Notes: a model not told the origin generated them from the letters alone. A stretch of 64,000 nucleotides of DNA from CALDTK01 sp045110575 (GCA_045110575.1 JBGCGF010000051.1:1-64000), one strand, 5' to 3'; positions 48,243-57,189 are shown, counted from the stretch's first letter. Program-made: numbers and translations.

Positions 48243-50519
48243 ATGACTTCTTACAATTACAATAGCAGATTTCCATTCGATATCAACAAAGCCGCTTTTA
48301 CATTAATGGTACTTCTGATACAGGTAGCTACCCTTTATGGCCAAACAGCAAAGACTGCTGGCGTTATCCAGATTACACAAGCACCTACCATTGATGGAGT
48401 GCTCGATGAAGCCATGTGGCAGGATTGTACTCCTGCGAAAGATTTCTGGGACAATTTCCCTGGAGACTCTACGCTTAGCAAAACTCCTACAGAGATATAC
48501 TTTGCCAGCGATGGTGAATTCCTGTATGTAGCTGCGAAGTGCTACTCATTGGGCGATGACTACGTCGTTCCAAGCCTGCGAAGAGATTATCGAGCAGGAG
48601 GTAACGACAACATTACGGTGGTATTCGATCCGTTCATGAACAATCGAAACGCTTTCGTTTTTGGAATGAATCCACTCGGCGTTACCCGTGAAGCTCTCAT
48701 TTCAAACGGTGGGGAATCTGGTCGTGATTTCCAAGAAGCATGGGATAACAAGTGGGTTGGCGAAAGCCAGATCTTTGACGGCTATTGGACATGCGAGATG
48801 GCAATCCCCTTAAGAAGTGTTCGCTATCCTAATGGGGCGAAAAAGTGGGGCTTCAACTCTTATCGATTCGACACGCAAAGCAATACGCGTTCGTCCTGGA
48901 ATCGTATCCCACGTAACCAAGTCATCATGAGTCTTGCCTATACAGGGGCGCTCGATTGGGAGCAAGCTCCTGCAGGTTCTGGAGGTGCAGCCACACTCAT
49001 CCCTTATCTAGCGAGTGGAGCGCAGCGAGATTATGAGAATGAACCAAATGGAAAGGTTGACTTCACTGGAGGCATCGGAGGTGACGCAAAGTTGGCCGTT
49101 ACCTCAGGGCTGAACCTAGACCTTACGATTAACCCTGACTTCAGTCAAGTAGAGGTAGATCGACAAGTTTTGAACCTGACACGATTCGAGTTGAGTTTTC
49201 CCGAAAGGAGGCAATTCTTCTTGGAAAATGCAGACCTCTTCGGAAGCTTTGGTTTTGGTAGAGTTAATCCTTTCTTCTCACGTCGAATTGGAATAACCGT
49301 TGATACAGCAACGGGAGAAGCCATCAGTAATCCAATCTATTTCGGAGCACGGCTTAGCGGTCAACTTAATGAAAAATGGAGGCTAGGCTTGCTCAACATG
49401 CAAACCCAGGCCAATAAAGAAAACGGTCTGCCAAGCTATAACTACACGGTGGCAGCCTTACAACGTCAAGTCGGTGCGCGCTCTAGCCTAGGACTAATCG
49501 CCGTCAACAAAGAGAATTTCACAAACTTCTCAGACAGCACTAGTAATAACCTCGAATTCAATCGCGTACTCGGTGTCGATTTCAACCTCAACACACCTGA
49601 CAACAAATGGACAGGAAAAACCTTCCTGCATACTAGTCTTAGTCCTAAACTTGACGAACAAGAACAGGTTTTGCCGCAAGGAGGAACAAACCTCTCCCCT
49701 AGTCACGGACTTTTCTTACGCTATCGGACTCGCAATTTTGATTTGAGTTACGATCACAGTTACGTGGCAGAAGATTACAACGCCGAGGTTGGCTTCGTTC
49801 CACGCACTAATATCTTTACGCTAAGTCCAGAGATCAATGTGCGCTTTTTCCCTAAAAAAGGAATTATCGCGCAACATGGACCTACCGCCGAGACTCGCAT
49901 ATTTTTCGATGCTAAAGTGGCCAGCTATACGGACCAACGTACAGGTGTAGGCTATCGAATAAATTTTCTAAATACATCTCAGCTAAGGGCAGATCTAAGA
50001 CACACCTATATTCTTCTAAGCGACGATTTCGATCCAACGCGAACAGACGCAACCGCACTCCTTGCAGGTACGGATTACTCATTTTCTAACGCGATTCTCA
50101 GGTTCAATTCAGATAGAAGAAAGAAGTTCTCTTATCAATTTACTGCGAGAACCGGCCAATTTTTTAATGGAACCAGAAATGGTGTCGACGGTTCACTAAC
50201 CTATCGCTTTCAACCCTATGGAAACATAACGCTCAATACCGCATACAGCTATGTCAATTTGCCGTCTCCTTATGCTTCTACAGGCTTGTTCCTTGTCGGT
50301 CCAAGACTAGACTTAACCTTTACAAAGTCGCTTTTCCTAACTGCGGTAGCACAGTATAACGATCAACTTGACAACCTAAATACCAACGTAAGATTCCAAT
50401 GGCGATATGCTCCTGTCTCAGACTTATTTATCGTGTACTCTGAAAATTATGACACCTTCGGCGCAAATAGCCGCAACCGGTCAATCGTTGCAAAATTGAC
50501 GTACTGGTTTAATACTTAA
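48243..50519 (+). CDS. DUF5916 outer-membrane protein with N-terminal CBM9-like domain
   Basis: From ATG 48243 the protein has 758 residues, with a hydrophobic export signal (AAFTLMVLLIQVATLYGQ) preceded by a polar stretch. A CBM9-like carbohydrate-binding domain follows (IDGVLDEAMWQDCTPAKDFWDNFPGD, then ITVVFDPFMNNRNAFVFGMNPLG). The DUF5916 beta-barrel part (about 250-758) contains LNLDLTINPDFSQVEVDRQVLNLTRFELSFPERRQFFLENADLFGSF, a very conserved run in the family, and ends in an aromatic strand (LTYWFNT). Function is not established. The frame extends upstream to 48108, but that would read through the trigger-factor terminator. Confidence 0.9.
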   Translation: MTSYNYNSRFPFDINKAAFTLMVLLIQVATLYGQTAKTAGVIQITQAPTIDGVLDEAMWQDCTPAKDFWDNFPGDSTLSKTPTEIYFASDGEFLYVAAKCYSLGDDYVVPSLRRDYRAGGNDNITVVFDPFMNNRNAFVFGMNPLGVTREALISNGGESGRDFQEAWDNKWVGESQIFDGYWTCEMAIPLRSVRYPNGAKKWGFNSYRFDTQSNTRSSWNRIPRNQVIMSLAYTGALDWEQAPAGSGGAATLIPYLASGAQRDYENEPNGKVDFTGGIGGDAKLAVTSGLNLDLTINPDFSQVEVDRQVLNLTRFELSFPERRQFFLENADLFGSFGFGRVNPFFSRRIGITVDTATGEAISNPIYFGARLSGQLNEKWRLGLLNMQTQANKENGLPSYNYTVAALQRQVGARSSLGLIAVNKENFTNFSDSTSNNLEFNRVLGVDFNLNTPDNKWTGKTFLHTSLSPKLDEQEQVLPQGGTNLSPSHGLFLRYRTRNFDLSYDHSYVAEDYNAEVGFVPRTNIFTLSPEINVRFFPKKGIIAQHGPTAETRIFFDAKVASYTDQRTGVGYRINFLNTSQLRADLRHTYILLSDDFDPTRTDATALLAGTDYSFSNAILRFNSDRRKKFSYQFTARTGQFFNGTRNGVDGSLTYRFQPYGNITLNTAYSYVNLPSPYASTGLFLVGPRLDLTFTKSLFLTAVAQYNDQLDNLNTNVRFQWRYAPVSDLFIVYSENYDTFGANSRNRSIVAKLTYWFNT

Positions 50520-50575
50520 CAGAGGACTCCTCCCTTTCCGATGATCAAAGTACAGTCTAATCAATTAAGTAATAA

Positions 50576-51868
50576 TTAGGGCATAACTACAGTATACCTC
50601 CAAGACTCACGTTGATAGCTTTCTGGCCAATCCGGACCGTTCTTCAACCAGTCTTTCACAACCTTAACAGCATCACGATTCTGTGGCCCTGGACCGTTTG
50701 TGATTTGTCGCGGTCTACCAAATCGATTCACTTCAAACTGAACGGTAACCGTTTCTCCAGAAAAAGAACTTGTTTGCTGTGCTACATACGTATCAAACCC
50801 TGCGTTGACTGCTCCTTTGGGAGCAATGATCCGCAAGCCGATCGACTTACCCTTAAGCTGGGCGCTAGGTAACGAACTCGATATCCGTGGCATCAACAAG
50901 CGGAACTCTTCGCCGGCCGTAAGGTCAAACATCAATGTGTTATAACCAGGCGCCGTGAGGTCTCCAACAATAGCCTCAGCTGTAAGTAGGATTGAAAATT
51001 CTCCAAGCTGATCGGTCACCACTTGTTGACCTGTTTCTTCGATCGTAAGTGTGGCTCCAATAACAGGCACTCCGGAAGGTTCCATGACCTCTCCTGTAAC
51101 CTGTCTCGTTTCTACGGTAGGAGCACGCTCCATTCTAAACCTCGATGTCTCTGCTACTACATCGTCTTGCTCGACGGTTGTCGTTACGACAGGCTCTGCA
51201 CTCATTTCCTCTTCCGCATCGACTATTGAGGCCGGGGCGTTTGCCATGGGTGCAGGTGCAGCTGGTGCATCAGCCAAGGCTTTAGTATTACTTGGGACAG
51301 ATTTCGAAGCTTTCTTACGTGCCGCAGAGCTATTTGCAGAAGCTTTTTCTACTACTGCACGGGAATCTTTCTGAGACTCCACTTCCGCTACGACTTCTTT
51401 ACTGACTTGTGCGCGTGGTGCACGCTCTTGTCGCTTTTCAGCTTGAGAAACTCCCATTGTTTCAGGAGTGACCTCTTCAATTGGCGGCTCGACTGCAACG
51501 ACCTGCTGGTCATTGTAATTTATAACCTCGTCAGCAGTTGTCACGACCTCAAGTTGCTCCGCTTGCTCTGTGGCTTCAACAACCATAGCTACCTGTTGCT
51601 CAGGAGTGTCATAGGTCATCAAAACGATTCCTGCAACAACAAGTGCTGCAACTCCTGCGGCAATGGCCAACCATCGTCGAGGCCGCATGCTACGTACGAC
51701 CGCCTCAGTAGGAACGGTGCTATCGGAAGGCAAACCGAGTCGATCCTGCAACGACGTTAGCCTAGCAGCATGGTCTCCGGGCACCGACTGGTACCCTTCG
51801 CGCGCCAACTCACCTAAGGCGTCTTGGCGCTCCGGCTGAGGATCGTATGGTGTGTTAGACTTAGGCAT
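50576..51868 (-). CDS. Membrane anti-sigma-like protein with carboxypeptidase-regulatory-like and TonB C-terminal domains
   Basis: The 430-residue protein has a cytoplasmic N-terminus of about 65 residues, one membrane helix (WLAIAAGVAALVVAGIVLM at 69-87) and a long Ala/Glu/Val-rich periplasmic linker. A carboxypeptidase-D-regulatory-like fold follows around 265-320 (VTGEVMEPSGVPVIGATLTIEETGQQVVTD), then a TonB C-terminal-like domain in the last 75 residues (VTVQFEVNRFGRPRQITNG, DAVKVVKDWLKNGPDWPE). Its start overlaps the sigma-factor stop by 8 bp, so it is probably the sigma factor's membrane partner. It may sense envelope or TonB-linked signals; this is inference. Confidence 0.8.
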   Translation of the reverse strand: MPKSNTPYDPQPERQDALGELAREGYQSVPGDHAARLTSLQDRLGLPSDSTVPTEAVVRSMRPRRWLAIAAGVAALVVAGIVLMTYDTPEQQVAMVVEATEQAEQLEVVTTADEVINYNDQQVVAVEPPIEEVTPETMGVSQAEKRQERAPRAQVSKEVVAEVESQKDSRAVVEKASANSSAARKKASKSVPSNTKALADAPAAPAPMANAPASIVDAEEEMSAEPVVTTTVEQDDVVAETSRFRMERAPTVETRQVTGEVMEPSGVPVIGATLTIEETGQQVVTDQLGEFSILLTAEAIVGDLTAPGYNTLMFDLTAGEEFRLLMPRISSSLPSAQLKGKSIGLRIIAPKGAVNAGFDTYVAQQTSSFSGETVTVQFEVNRFGRPRQITNGPGPQNRDAVKVVKDWLKNGPDWPESYQRESWRYTVVMP

Positions 51869-52469
51869 GAGTTTGTTTTCCTTCGAGGCAAATTTTCAAG
51901 TTGCGCCGTCCGTTTTGAATCGCACTTCTCACCTTCCCAATCGAGAATGCGAGTGTAGCAGCGATATCGGCATAGCTCTCACCGTTGAGATAGAAACGCC
52001 TAATGCAATCACTTTGGTTTGCAGGGAGCGTGTCCGTACATGCTTCAAGTGCTACTAAAAGGGCTTCTTTTTCCTTTGCTTCACCTTCTAGATGCAGATT
52101 GTCGGCCAATTGCATATCTGCGGGATCAAGTTCTTGGTGTGTGGCCACACTACTTGAGGTCATCGTCATGTGAGATGCCCCTCGACGCAACACCATGAGG
52201 CAATGATTTCGGGCAAGACGATACATCCACGGTCGGAAGTTATCGACTTGATGCTTTAAGAGTTTGACCCGCAGCTCTTCATAAATATCGATCGTCGCGT
52301 CCTCTGCTCTTGCGGCATCCTTGAAATACTGCAAGCATAAACCGTACATCAACTCAAGGTAGCGCGCATACAAAACCCCGAGCACGGCTTGATCTTTCGA
52401 ATCCCGGTACTCTTTTGCAAGCGATTCATCGCTGCGCTTGTCTTCGCGCTTTGAGCGTAACCACGCCAT
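51861..52469 (-). CDS. RNA polymerase ECF-type sigma factor
   Basis: The 202-residue protein has sigma region 2 at about 30-95 (LGVLYARYLELMYGLCLQYFKDAARAEDATIDIYEELRVKLLKHQVDNFRPWMYRLARNHCLM) and region 4 at about 145-195 (LPANQSDCIRRFYLNGESYADIAATLAFSIGKVRSAIQNGRRNLK). It is the middle gene of a three-gene operon, 22 bp after the plug-like gene and overlapping the anti-sigma-like gene by 8 bp. Its regulon is unknown. Confidence 0.93.
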   Translation of the reverse strand: MAWLRSKREDKRSDESLAKEYRDSKDQAVLGVLYARYLELMYGLCLQYFKDAARAEDATIDIYEELRVKLLKHQVDNFRPWMYRLARNHCLMVLRRGASHMTMTSSSVATHQELDPADMQLADNLHLEGEAKEKEALLVALEACTDTLPANQSDCIRRFYLNGESYADIAATLAFSIGKVRSAIQNGRRNLKICLEGKQTHA

Positions 52470-52491
52470 GTATAGATGTCAACCGAGCGCC

Positions 52492-53037
52492 TTATTGCTT
52501 TGTAGTCACTTCGATTGCGCCTTCTTTAGCAACGTCTCCGTATTTCTCTGTCGCCACTGCAGCTTTCAAGACCATCATTGACTTGATCTTGTCTGTCTCG
52601 ATGCCTTCCAGCACCTTCATCGTCGAAGGCTTGCCGTCAATAATTACGTACGCATTCAAGTCTGTACCGAAGGACATTTTCACTTCGTCGCTCATGGCAT
52701 CTGAGACTTTCTCCGATGGAGCAACTGTTGTTACCGTTTCGGTGACCACAGGAGCTTGCGCTTTTGTAGAAATCACGATCGCTCCATGGGTACTGTATTT
52801 GCCAAAGCGCGCTTGCGCTTCCTCCCCACTCAAAATTTGGATGTCGCCAATATTCTGACTGTCCATCGCCGCGAGTTCAGCCTGTGATATTTCGCGCTCA
52901 TCGAATAAAATTGCAGGGCTATCACCATCTTCAGAAAGCACAACCGTTTGGGTTGGTGTTGTGCTCGTTGGAGGTGTTTGCGCCAATAGACTTGTGGCAG
53001 CTAGGATAAAGAGAAGGAGGGAGTAAAGAAATTTCAT
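52492..53037 (-). CDS. Secreted protein with two TonB plug-like modules
   Basis: From ATG 53037 the protein has 181 residues and a signal peptide (MKFLYSLLLFILAATSLLAQ). Two modules share a pattern found in TonB-dependent receptor plug domains: IGDIQILSGEEAQARFGKYSTHGAIVISTK and IKSMMVLKAAVATEKYGDVAKEGAIEVTTK (I..I.vl....A...YG....GAI.v.TK). No barrel is attached. It leads an operon with a sigma factor and a TonB-like anti-sigma protein, so it may act in signalling across the envelope. The frame continues upstream to 53079, but that would hide the signal peptide. Confidence 0.8.
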   Translation of the reverse strand: MKFLYSLLLFILAATSLLAQTPPTSTTPTQTVVLSEDGDSPAILFDEREISQAELAAMDSQNIGDIQILSGEEAQARFGKYSTHGAIVISTKAQAPVVTETVTTVAPSEKVSDAMSDEVKMSFGTDLNAYVIIDGKPSTMKVLEGIETDKIKSMMVLKAAVATEKYGDVAKEGAIEVTTKQ

Positions 53038-53080
53038 GCTTTTAGGGTTAACGGCGTAAAGATAGCAACGAAGCGTCATG

Positions 53081-53088
53081 TACCTTTG
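53081..53088 (+). promoter_or_regulatory. -7 element TACCTTTG before the beta-lactamase-family gene
   Basis: Matches TAnnTTTG, 23 bp before the ATG at 53112. On the opposite strand, TATCTTTA at about 53057-53064 may serve the divergent operon. Confidence 0.5.
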
Positions 53089-53111
53089 ATCAAGACCATA
53101 AAGCGAACCTT

Positions 53112-54683
53112 ATGACTTACTACTGCCGAACCTTTCTTCTCCTTACGGGGCTTTTCTTGTGCGTTAGCCTTTCGGCAAAACCCACGGCAAACTTGTCGAT
53201 TATCGAGGTAGCAGTTCGAAATGGTCATTTAACGATTCAGCTAGATAGCGTCCCAACGGCGGCTTCTATTGAGGTTTTGGCGAAAGCTGCTATGGACAGT
53301 TTTGAGGTCCCAGGATTTGCCATCGGAATTGTAAAGGATGGTAAAATAGTCCTCTCTAAAGGCTTTGGTGTACGGAAGATCGGCACAACGGAGGCTGTAG
53401 ACGCAAACACATTATTTGCGATTGCATCGAACAGTAAGGCCTTTGTCGGCACGATGGCAGCTATGCTTGATGATCAAGGTAAGATGTCTCTCAAAGACCC
53501 GGTAACACAGCACCTACCCTACCTCAAGTTTCCAAGTGAAGAAGTGACGAAGCTTGCGATTGTCGAAGACCTACTCACGCACCGTACGGGCCTAGGCACC
53601 TTCAAAGGAGATCATCTATGGTTTAAGCGGTCTATCAATCCGCGCGAAGTTTTGACGAAAGTCCGAGACTTAGAACTCGAGTATCCATTCCGTGCAGGCT
53701 ATGGTTACAGCAACGTGATGTTTATTGCTGCAGGCGAAGTGATCGGTAGTGTAACAGGCAACCGTTGGTCAGATGCTGTAGAAGCACAGATCTTCAAGCC
53801 TCTCGGTATGAATCGCACCGTTTCGATGGTACGCGACTTGAAAGACAATTTCTCATACGGTCACGTGACGCGTCAAGAGAACAATTCAATTCCTCCTGTT
53901 GCTTGGGATGCCCCTGGTGCTGCTGGCGGAATTTGGTCGAGTAGTGATGACATGCTGAAATGGATTAGCTGTAATTTGAACGAAGGCGTCTACAAAGGCG
54001 ACACCATTTGGAGCAAGCGGGTTCAGCAGTTGACGATGCGTCCTAAAAGTATATTTGGAGGTACTCCGGATTTCACTTCCTACGGACTAGGTTGGTTCTT
54101 ATCAAACAAGAGCGGTCACCTCGTAGCTGCCCACGGCGGAGGCTATGATGGGATGTATTCACGTGTCACGCTCGTGCCTGACCTCGGTCTAGGCATCGTT
54201 GTGCTGACCAACAGTATGACCGGTATGCCAAGAGCTTTGAGCAATCAAATCATGAATCAATTCATGGGTGAAGGTTCGGAAGCGTGGCTAGATGAAGCAC
54301 TCACAAACAGCCGAGCGGGACATGCGAACTGGTTTAAGCATCAGGATAGTGTAGCGTATCGCCTTTCGCTTGCGCAAAACAAGCCAGATGTAAATCCGCT
54401 AACGGCTGGTCGTTACGAAGATGCTACGTTCGGCAAGTTTGTCGTTAAAGCTGGAGCGAATGGAACCTTTGAACTCAGCTTCCCGCAAGCGCCTCAGCTA
54501 GCAGCACTATTACAACCTGTCGGAGGAGATCACTATCGATTGACATGGAGAGAGCGTCATGCGTGGGTTGACCAAGCAATGGCGTATACAAAGCTCATTG
54601 ACGGAAAAGTCAACTTGCAGTTTTACATCCCCAACGAGGACATTTTCTACGATAGCGTTTCTGCCGTACGCATTCCGCAGTAG
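53112..54683 (+). CDS. Serine hydrolase of the beta-lactamase (class C/PBP4*) family
   Basis: The 523-residue exported protein has a signal peptide (TFLLLTGLFLCVSLSAKP). The catalytic S-x-x-K motif is SNSK in LFAIASNSKAFVGTMAAML near residue 116. The second motif Y-x-N is YSN in RAGYGYSNVMF, and the third is HGG in AAHGGGYDGMYSRV. The last 110 residues (DVNPLTAGRYEDATFGKFVVKAG) form the DUF3471-like lipocalin domain often found in this group. Likely a peptidase or esterase of the periplasm; true beta-lactamase activity is not implied. Confidence 0.93.
   Translation: MTYYCRTFLLLTGLFLCVSLSAKPTANLSIIEVAVRNGHLTIQLDSVPTAASIEVLAKAAMDSFEVPGFAIGIVKDGKIVLSKGFGVRKIGTTEAVDANTLFAIASNSKAFVGTMAAMLDDQGKMSLKDPVTQHLPYLKFPSEEVTKLAIVEDLLTHRTGLGTFKGDHLWFKRSINPREVLTKVRDLELEYPFRAGYGYSNVMFIAAGEVIGSVTGNRWSDAVEAQIFKPLGMNRTVSMVRDLKDNFSYGHVTRQENNSIPPVAWDAPGAAGGIWSSSDDMLKWISCNLNEGVYKGDTIWSKRVQQLTMRPKSIFGGTPDFTSYGLGWFLSNKSGHLVAAHGGGYDGMYSRVTLVPDLGLGIVVLTNSMTGMPRALSNQIMNQFMGEGSEAWLDEALTNSRAGHANWFKHQDSVAYRLSLAQNKPDVNPLTAGRYEDATFGKFVVKAGANGTFELSFPQAPQLAALLQPVGGDHYRLTWRERHAWVDQAMAYTKLIDGKVNLQFYIPNEDIFYDSVSAVRIPQ
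53274..53287 (+). repeat. Dispersed 14-mer GTTTTGGCGAAAGC, copy 8 (in beta-lactamase-family gene)
   Basis: Exact copy encoding V-L-A-K-A. A variant, GTTTTGCCGAAAGG, lies inverted at 53168-53181, and GTTTTGACGAAAGT at 53649-53662 in the same gene. Confidence 0.75.
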
Positions 54684-54804
54684 GATATCCTCGTATCCAT
54701 TTTTCCGAAATCTGTGCATTCAATTTGTGTGACGCGAATAGGCGTTTTTGGCACCAGTTGGCAACCTGTTTGCCTATTGAGATACCATACACAAATTGAA
54801 CACA

Positions 54805-55329
54805 ATGATTTCACGTCTCTTCCTATTCTGCGCACTTCTTGGTAGCGTAGCCCTTACTTCTTGCGATACTGAAGGTCTCGCCATCAACAAAGATTACTCT
54901 GGAGCCACTATTGAGCTCGCAGTGCCTGCCTCTGCCGATGCGGGTGCCGTTGCCATCACGAAAGAAGGTGTAGAAACCAAACTTCGTGAGAGTCTCGAAG
55001 ACTTCGATATCAGCGAGGATCGCCTCCAAGCGGTTGGTGTAAAAGACGTTGTTGCTCGAATCAATGATCCTAGCGGAGAATTCTCATTTGCAAACCTGAC
55101 TAACGTAACGCTCATGTTCCACTCAGATGAGCTTGGCGACATCGAGATTGCAAGTATGCCAAACGCCGACGGAACAGAAGCAACATTCGTTGTTGCTGAT
55201 TCAGAGCTTAAGGAGTTCTTGCTCAGTGATAAGTTTGATGCTGTCCTTACGGGAGAATCTGACCGTGGCGTTCCTGAAGGCGTAATTGCTGAAGTTGACG
55301 TTACTTATGAGATTACAGCAGGACTGTAG
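54805..55329 (+). CDS. Hypothetical lipoprotein
   Basis: From ATG 54805 the protein has 174 residues with lipobox SVALTSC (Cys about 20). The mature part is acidic and beta-rich (YSGATIELAVPASADAGAVAITKEGVETKLRESLEDFDI, then ANLTNVTLMFHSDELGDIEIASMPNADG), suggesting a single sandwich domain. I do not recognise the family. It is a single-gene unit with its own terminator. Confidence 0.75.
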   Translation: MISRLFLFCALLGSVALTSCDTEGLAINKDYSGATIELAVPASADAGAVAITKEGVETKLRESLEDFDISEDRLQAVGVKDVVARINDPSGEFSFANLTNVTLMFHSDELGDIEIASMPNADGTEATFVVADSELKEFLLSDKFDAVLTGESDRGVPEGVIAEVDVTYEITAGL

Positions 55330-55331
55330 AT

Positions 55332-55362
55332 TTTAAAGCCTGACCTACGGTCAGGCTTTAAA
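55332..55362 (+). terminator. Terminator after the 54805 lipoprotein gene
   Basis: TAAAGCCTGACC and GGTCAGGCTTTA pair perfectly around TAC, flanked by A/T-rich ends. Confidence 0.85.
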
Positions 55363-55631
55363 TTGAATTTTGAATTTTGAATAGCAGGATGTTGTGCCTT
55401 TGCAGTTGAGATAACTCACAAGCAAAATAGACACGTACATCCTTGAACATCTAGAAAGGCACTCCAAGCAATTGGGGTGCCTTTTTACGTAGTTGAAGTT
55501 GCCGCTTTGGAGCGTTCCTAATTCGATAGACAGCACCATTTCAAAAGTGATACGTTGTATGCCACTAACAAGAATGGCCCTCCAATTGCTTGAAGAGCCA
55601 CCTTACTTATCTGAAATGGGGGGTTGTCAGA
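55362..55631. repeat. Intergenic stretch with AATTTTGAAT repeat and a second terminator-like element
   Basis: AATTTTGAATTTTGAATAGC and CAGGATGTTG (55362-55397) match the inverted form of the 7015/8305 repeats. At 55455-55486 AAAGGCACTCC pairs with GGGGTGCCTTTTT. A very similar hairpin with related upstream sequence occurs at 62762-62793. No gene is seen. Confidence 0.55.
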
Positions 55632-56540
55632 CTAGTCTACGCTCTTAGAAATCCTGTTTGCGCTTTCGATATCGCTTTCGAGGGCTTTTATACCTTTTTC
55701 AGCGGCGTCTATTTTCGCCTTTTTGGTCGTGTAAGCGGCATCATTGATGCGGCCGGCCTTCTTATCTTCTTCGAGCTTGGCTTTAGCTGTTGCTACCTTT
55801 TCGTGTGCTGCTGCAGCCTTGCCACTACTCTTTGTGATGGTCTTGGCTAGCTCAGCTTTACGGGCAGTCTTTTGAAGCTTAGCCTCTTTTGCTCTTTCGA
55901 CGCCAAAAGCTTTCTTCGAAAGGTCCCCCTTATTTTTTCCGTACGCATTGCCTTTAGCTTTCGCGCCTTTTTCCATCCCCATGTCAGATTCATCTGCACG
56001 AACAGCTTTAGGGAGTTTGTTGTCTTTAATCGGCATCTTCTTCGCTGCCTTTTCTAGCTTGTCTTTGCCTTTTGCAGCTTGTTCCGTTGAAGGCTTTTGT
56101 TGATCGTTATTACGGACCTTATCCTTAACGACCTTCACTCGATCCTTGGCTTTTTCGACAACCTTAGAAGACGTTGATTTCGCACGCTTGTCAACTTTCT
56201 CGCGGGCTCCAGTAGCAGCATCACCTTTTTTGGTTTGGGCTTTACCTTTCGCTTGCTCTTCAACTTTTCCTTTTTGCCCATTGGTAGGATCACCAACAAT
56301 GACACGTCCGTTCGTTGATTTGTCTTGGCGGCGGCTCTTGCCGTCTACAGCATCCTTTGCGCCTTTAACGACTTTTTCACCTGCAGCTTTGCCTTTCTCA
56401 GCGGCTTGGTTGGTGTTCTTAAAATTGACTTTTTCAAGCTTCTGTTTTGCCGTGCTTGGAGCTGGGCTTTGCCCAAAAACAGGCGCTTGAAATAGAAGCG
56501 TTACCGCTGCAAAAAGAAATAGAGTGAGGGTATGTTTCAT
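55632..56540 (-). CDS. Secreted lysine-rich low-complexity protein
   Basis: The 302-residue protein has a signal peptide (LTLFLFAAVTLLFQAPVFGQ) and a mature part dominated by Lys, Ala, Glu, Asp and Gly. By count 62 of 302 residues are Lys. Repeating phrases such as EKVVKGAKDAVDGK, EQAKGKAQTKKGD and EKAKDRVKVVKDKV resemble histone H1-like or LEA-like sequence, mainly helical or disordered. No domain is recognised. It starts 4 bp after an acidic small lipoprotein gene, so the two are probably made together. Binding to a polyanion (DNA, polysaccharide or the lipoprotein) is inference. Confidence 0.8.
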   Translation of the reverse strand: MKHTLTLFLFAAVTLLFQAPVFGQSPAPSTAKQKLEKVNFKNTNQAAEKGKAAGEKVVKGAKDAVDGKSRRQDKSTNGRVIVGDPTNGQKGKVEEQAKGKAQTKKGDAATGAREKVDKRAKSTSSKVVEKAKDRVKVVKDKVRNNDQQKPSTEQAAKGKDKLEKAAKKMPIKDNKLPKAVRADESDMGMEKGAKAKGNAYGKNKGDLSKKAFGVERAKEAKLQKTARKAELAKTITKSSGKAAAAHEKVATAKAKLEEDKKAGRINDAAYTTKKAKIDAAEKGIKALESDIESANRISKSVD

Positions 56541-56544
56541 GGGA

Positions 56545-56748
56545 TTAGTCTAGCTCTTGAAGTAATGCGTCGAGCTGATCGGACGACGCTTGGATTTCGC
56601 TATTGATACTGTCGAGTGCTATTACAGCAGCTTCGGTTTGCTCAATTTCTTGAATGTATTCTGCAGAGACTTCTGCGGCCTCTTCAGAATTAGTACCACA
56701 GGCAATAGTGAGGCTCATCAGCCCAAAGGCTAAAAGGAGGTTTTTCAT
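56545..56748 (-). CDS. Small acidic lipoprotein
   Basis: The 67-residue protein has lipobox LTIAC with Cys17. The mature 51 residues contain 9 Glu and 4 Asp and no Lys or Arg, and read as a single amphipathic helix (AEVSAEYIQEIEQTEAAVIALDSINSEI). It resembles an Lpp-like or coiled-coil lipoprotein but no family is recognised. It is the first gene of a pair with the lysine-rich secreted protein. Confidence 0.75.
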   Translation of the reverse strand: MKNLLLAFGLMSLTIACGTNSEEAAEVSAEYIQEIEQTEAAVIALDSINSEIQASSDQLDALLQELD

Positions 56749-57189
56749 TAGTTCTATTTTGGCGAACGATGTCTAGTTGCTGACTGTCAAGCGTCAACAC
56801 TTACAACAAGGTACACTTATGACGTAACGAGAAGATCTGGTCACATTTTGGAGATCGCGGGCGGGAAAATCCGTAGGGCCGTTAAGCTCGAGTTCTTTCA
56901 AACGTGAGCGACAATGAGGTCGCAGGCTATTGTGACGCTGGGTCGTTCAACGTAACTCGAATCAAATGTGTGCGGCAACTTTAGGTCGGAGGCTGTTGTG
57001 ACGTGGGGTCGTTAAACGTGACTCGAATCAAATGTGCGGCAACTTTAGGTCGGAGACTGTTGTGACGTGGGGTCGTTAAACGTGACTAAATCAAGTGTGC
57101 GGCAACTTTAGGCCGTACTTTCTCATACTTTTCTAAGTGTTCGACCCCACGTCTATGTTGTTCGACTGCGTTGCAGTCGGGATCTATGG
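56749..57189. repeat. Intergenic region with 64-bp tandem repeats (3.25 copies)
   Basis: Copies lie at 56909-56972, 56973-57036, 57037-57099 and a partial one at 57100-57116. Each reads CGGCAACTTTAGGTCGGAGG, then TGTTGTGACGTGGGGTCGTT, then AACGTGACTCGAATCAAATG. Copies 2 and 3 are nearly identical and copy 1 has diverged. GGTCG and CGACC-type pairs could give RNA hairpins. The rest of the 441-bp gap holds a hairpin CGACTGCGTTGCAGTCG (57162-57178) and no gene. Confidence 0.85.

Noticed and set aside
53112..54683. Antibiotic-resistance beta-lactamase
   Set aside because: The protein is longer than class C enzymes, has a C-terminal DUF3471-like domain, and belongs to the broad serine-hydrolase group; resistance is not supported.
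56909..57116. CRISPR array
   Set aside because: The repeats are directly tandem with no variable spacers, the unit is 64 bp, and no cas genes are present.
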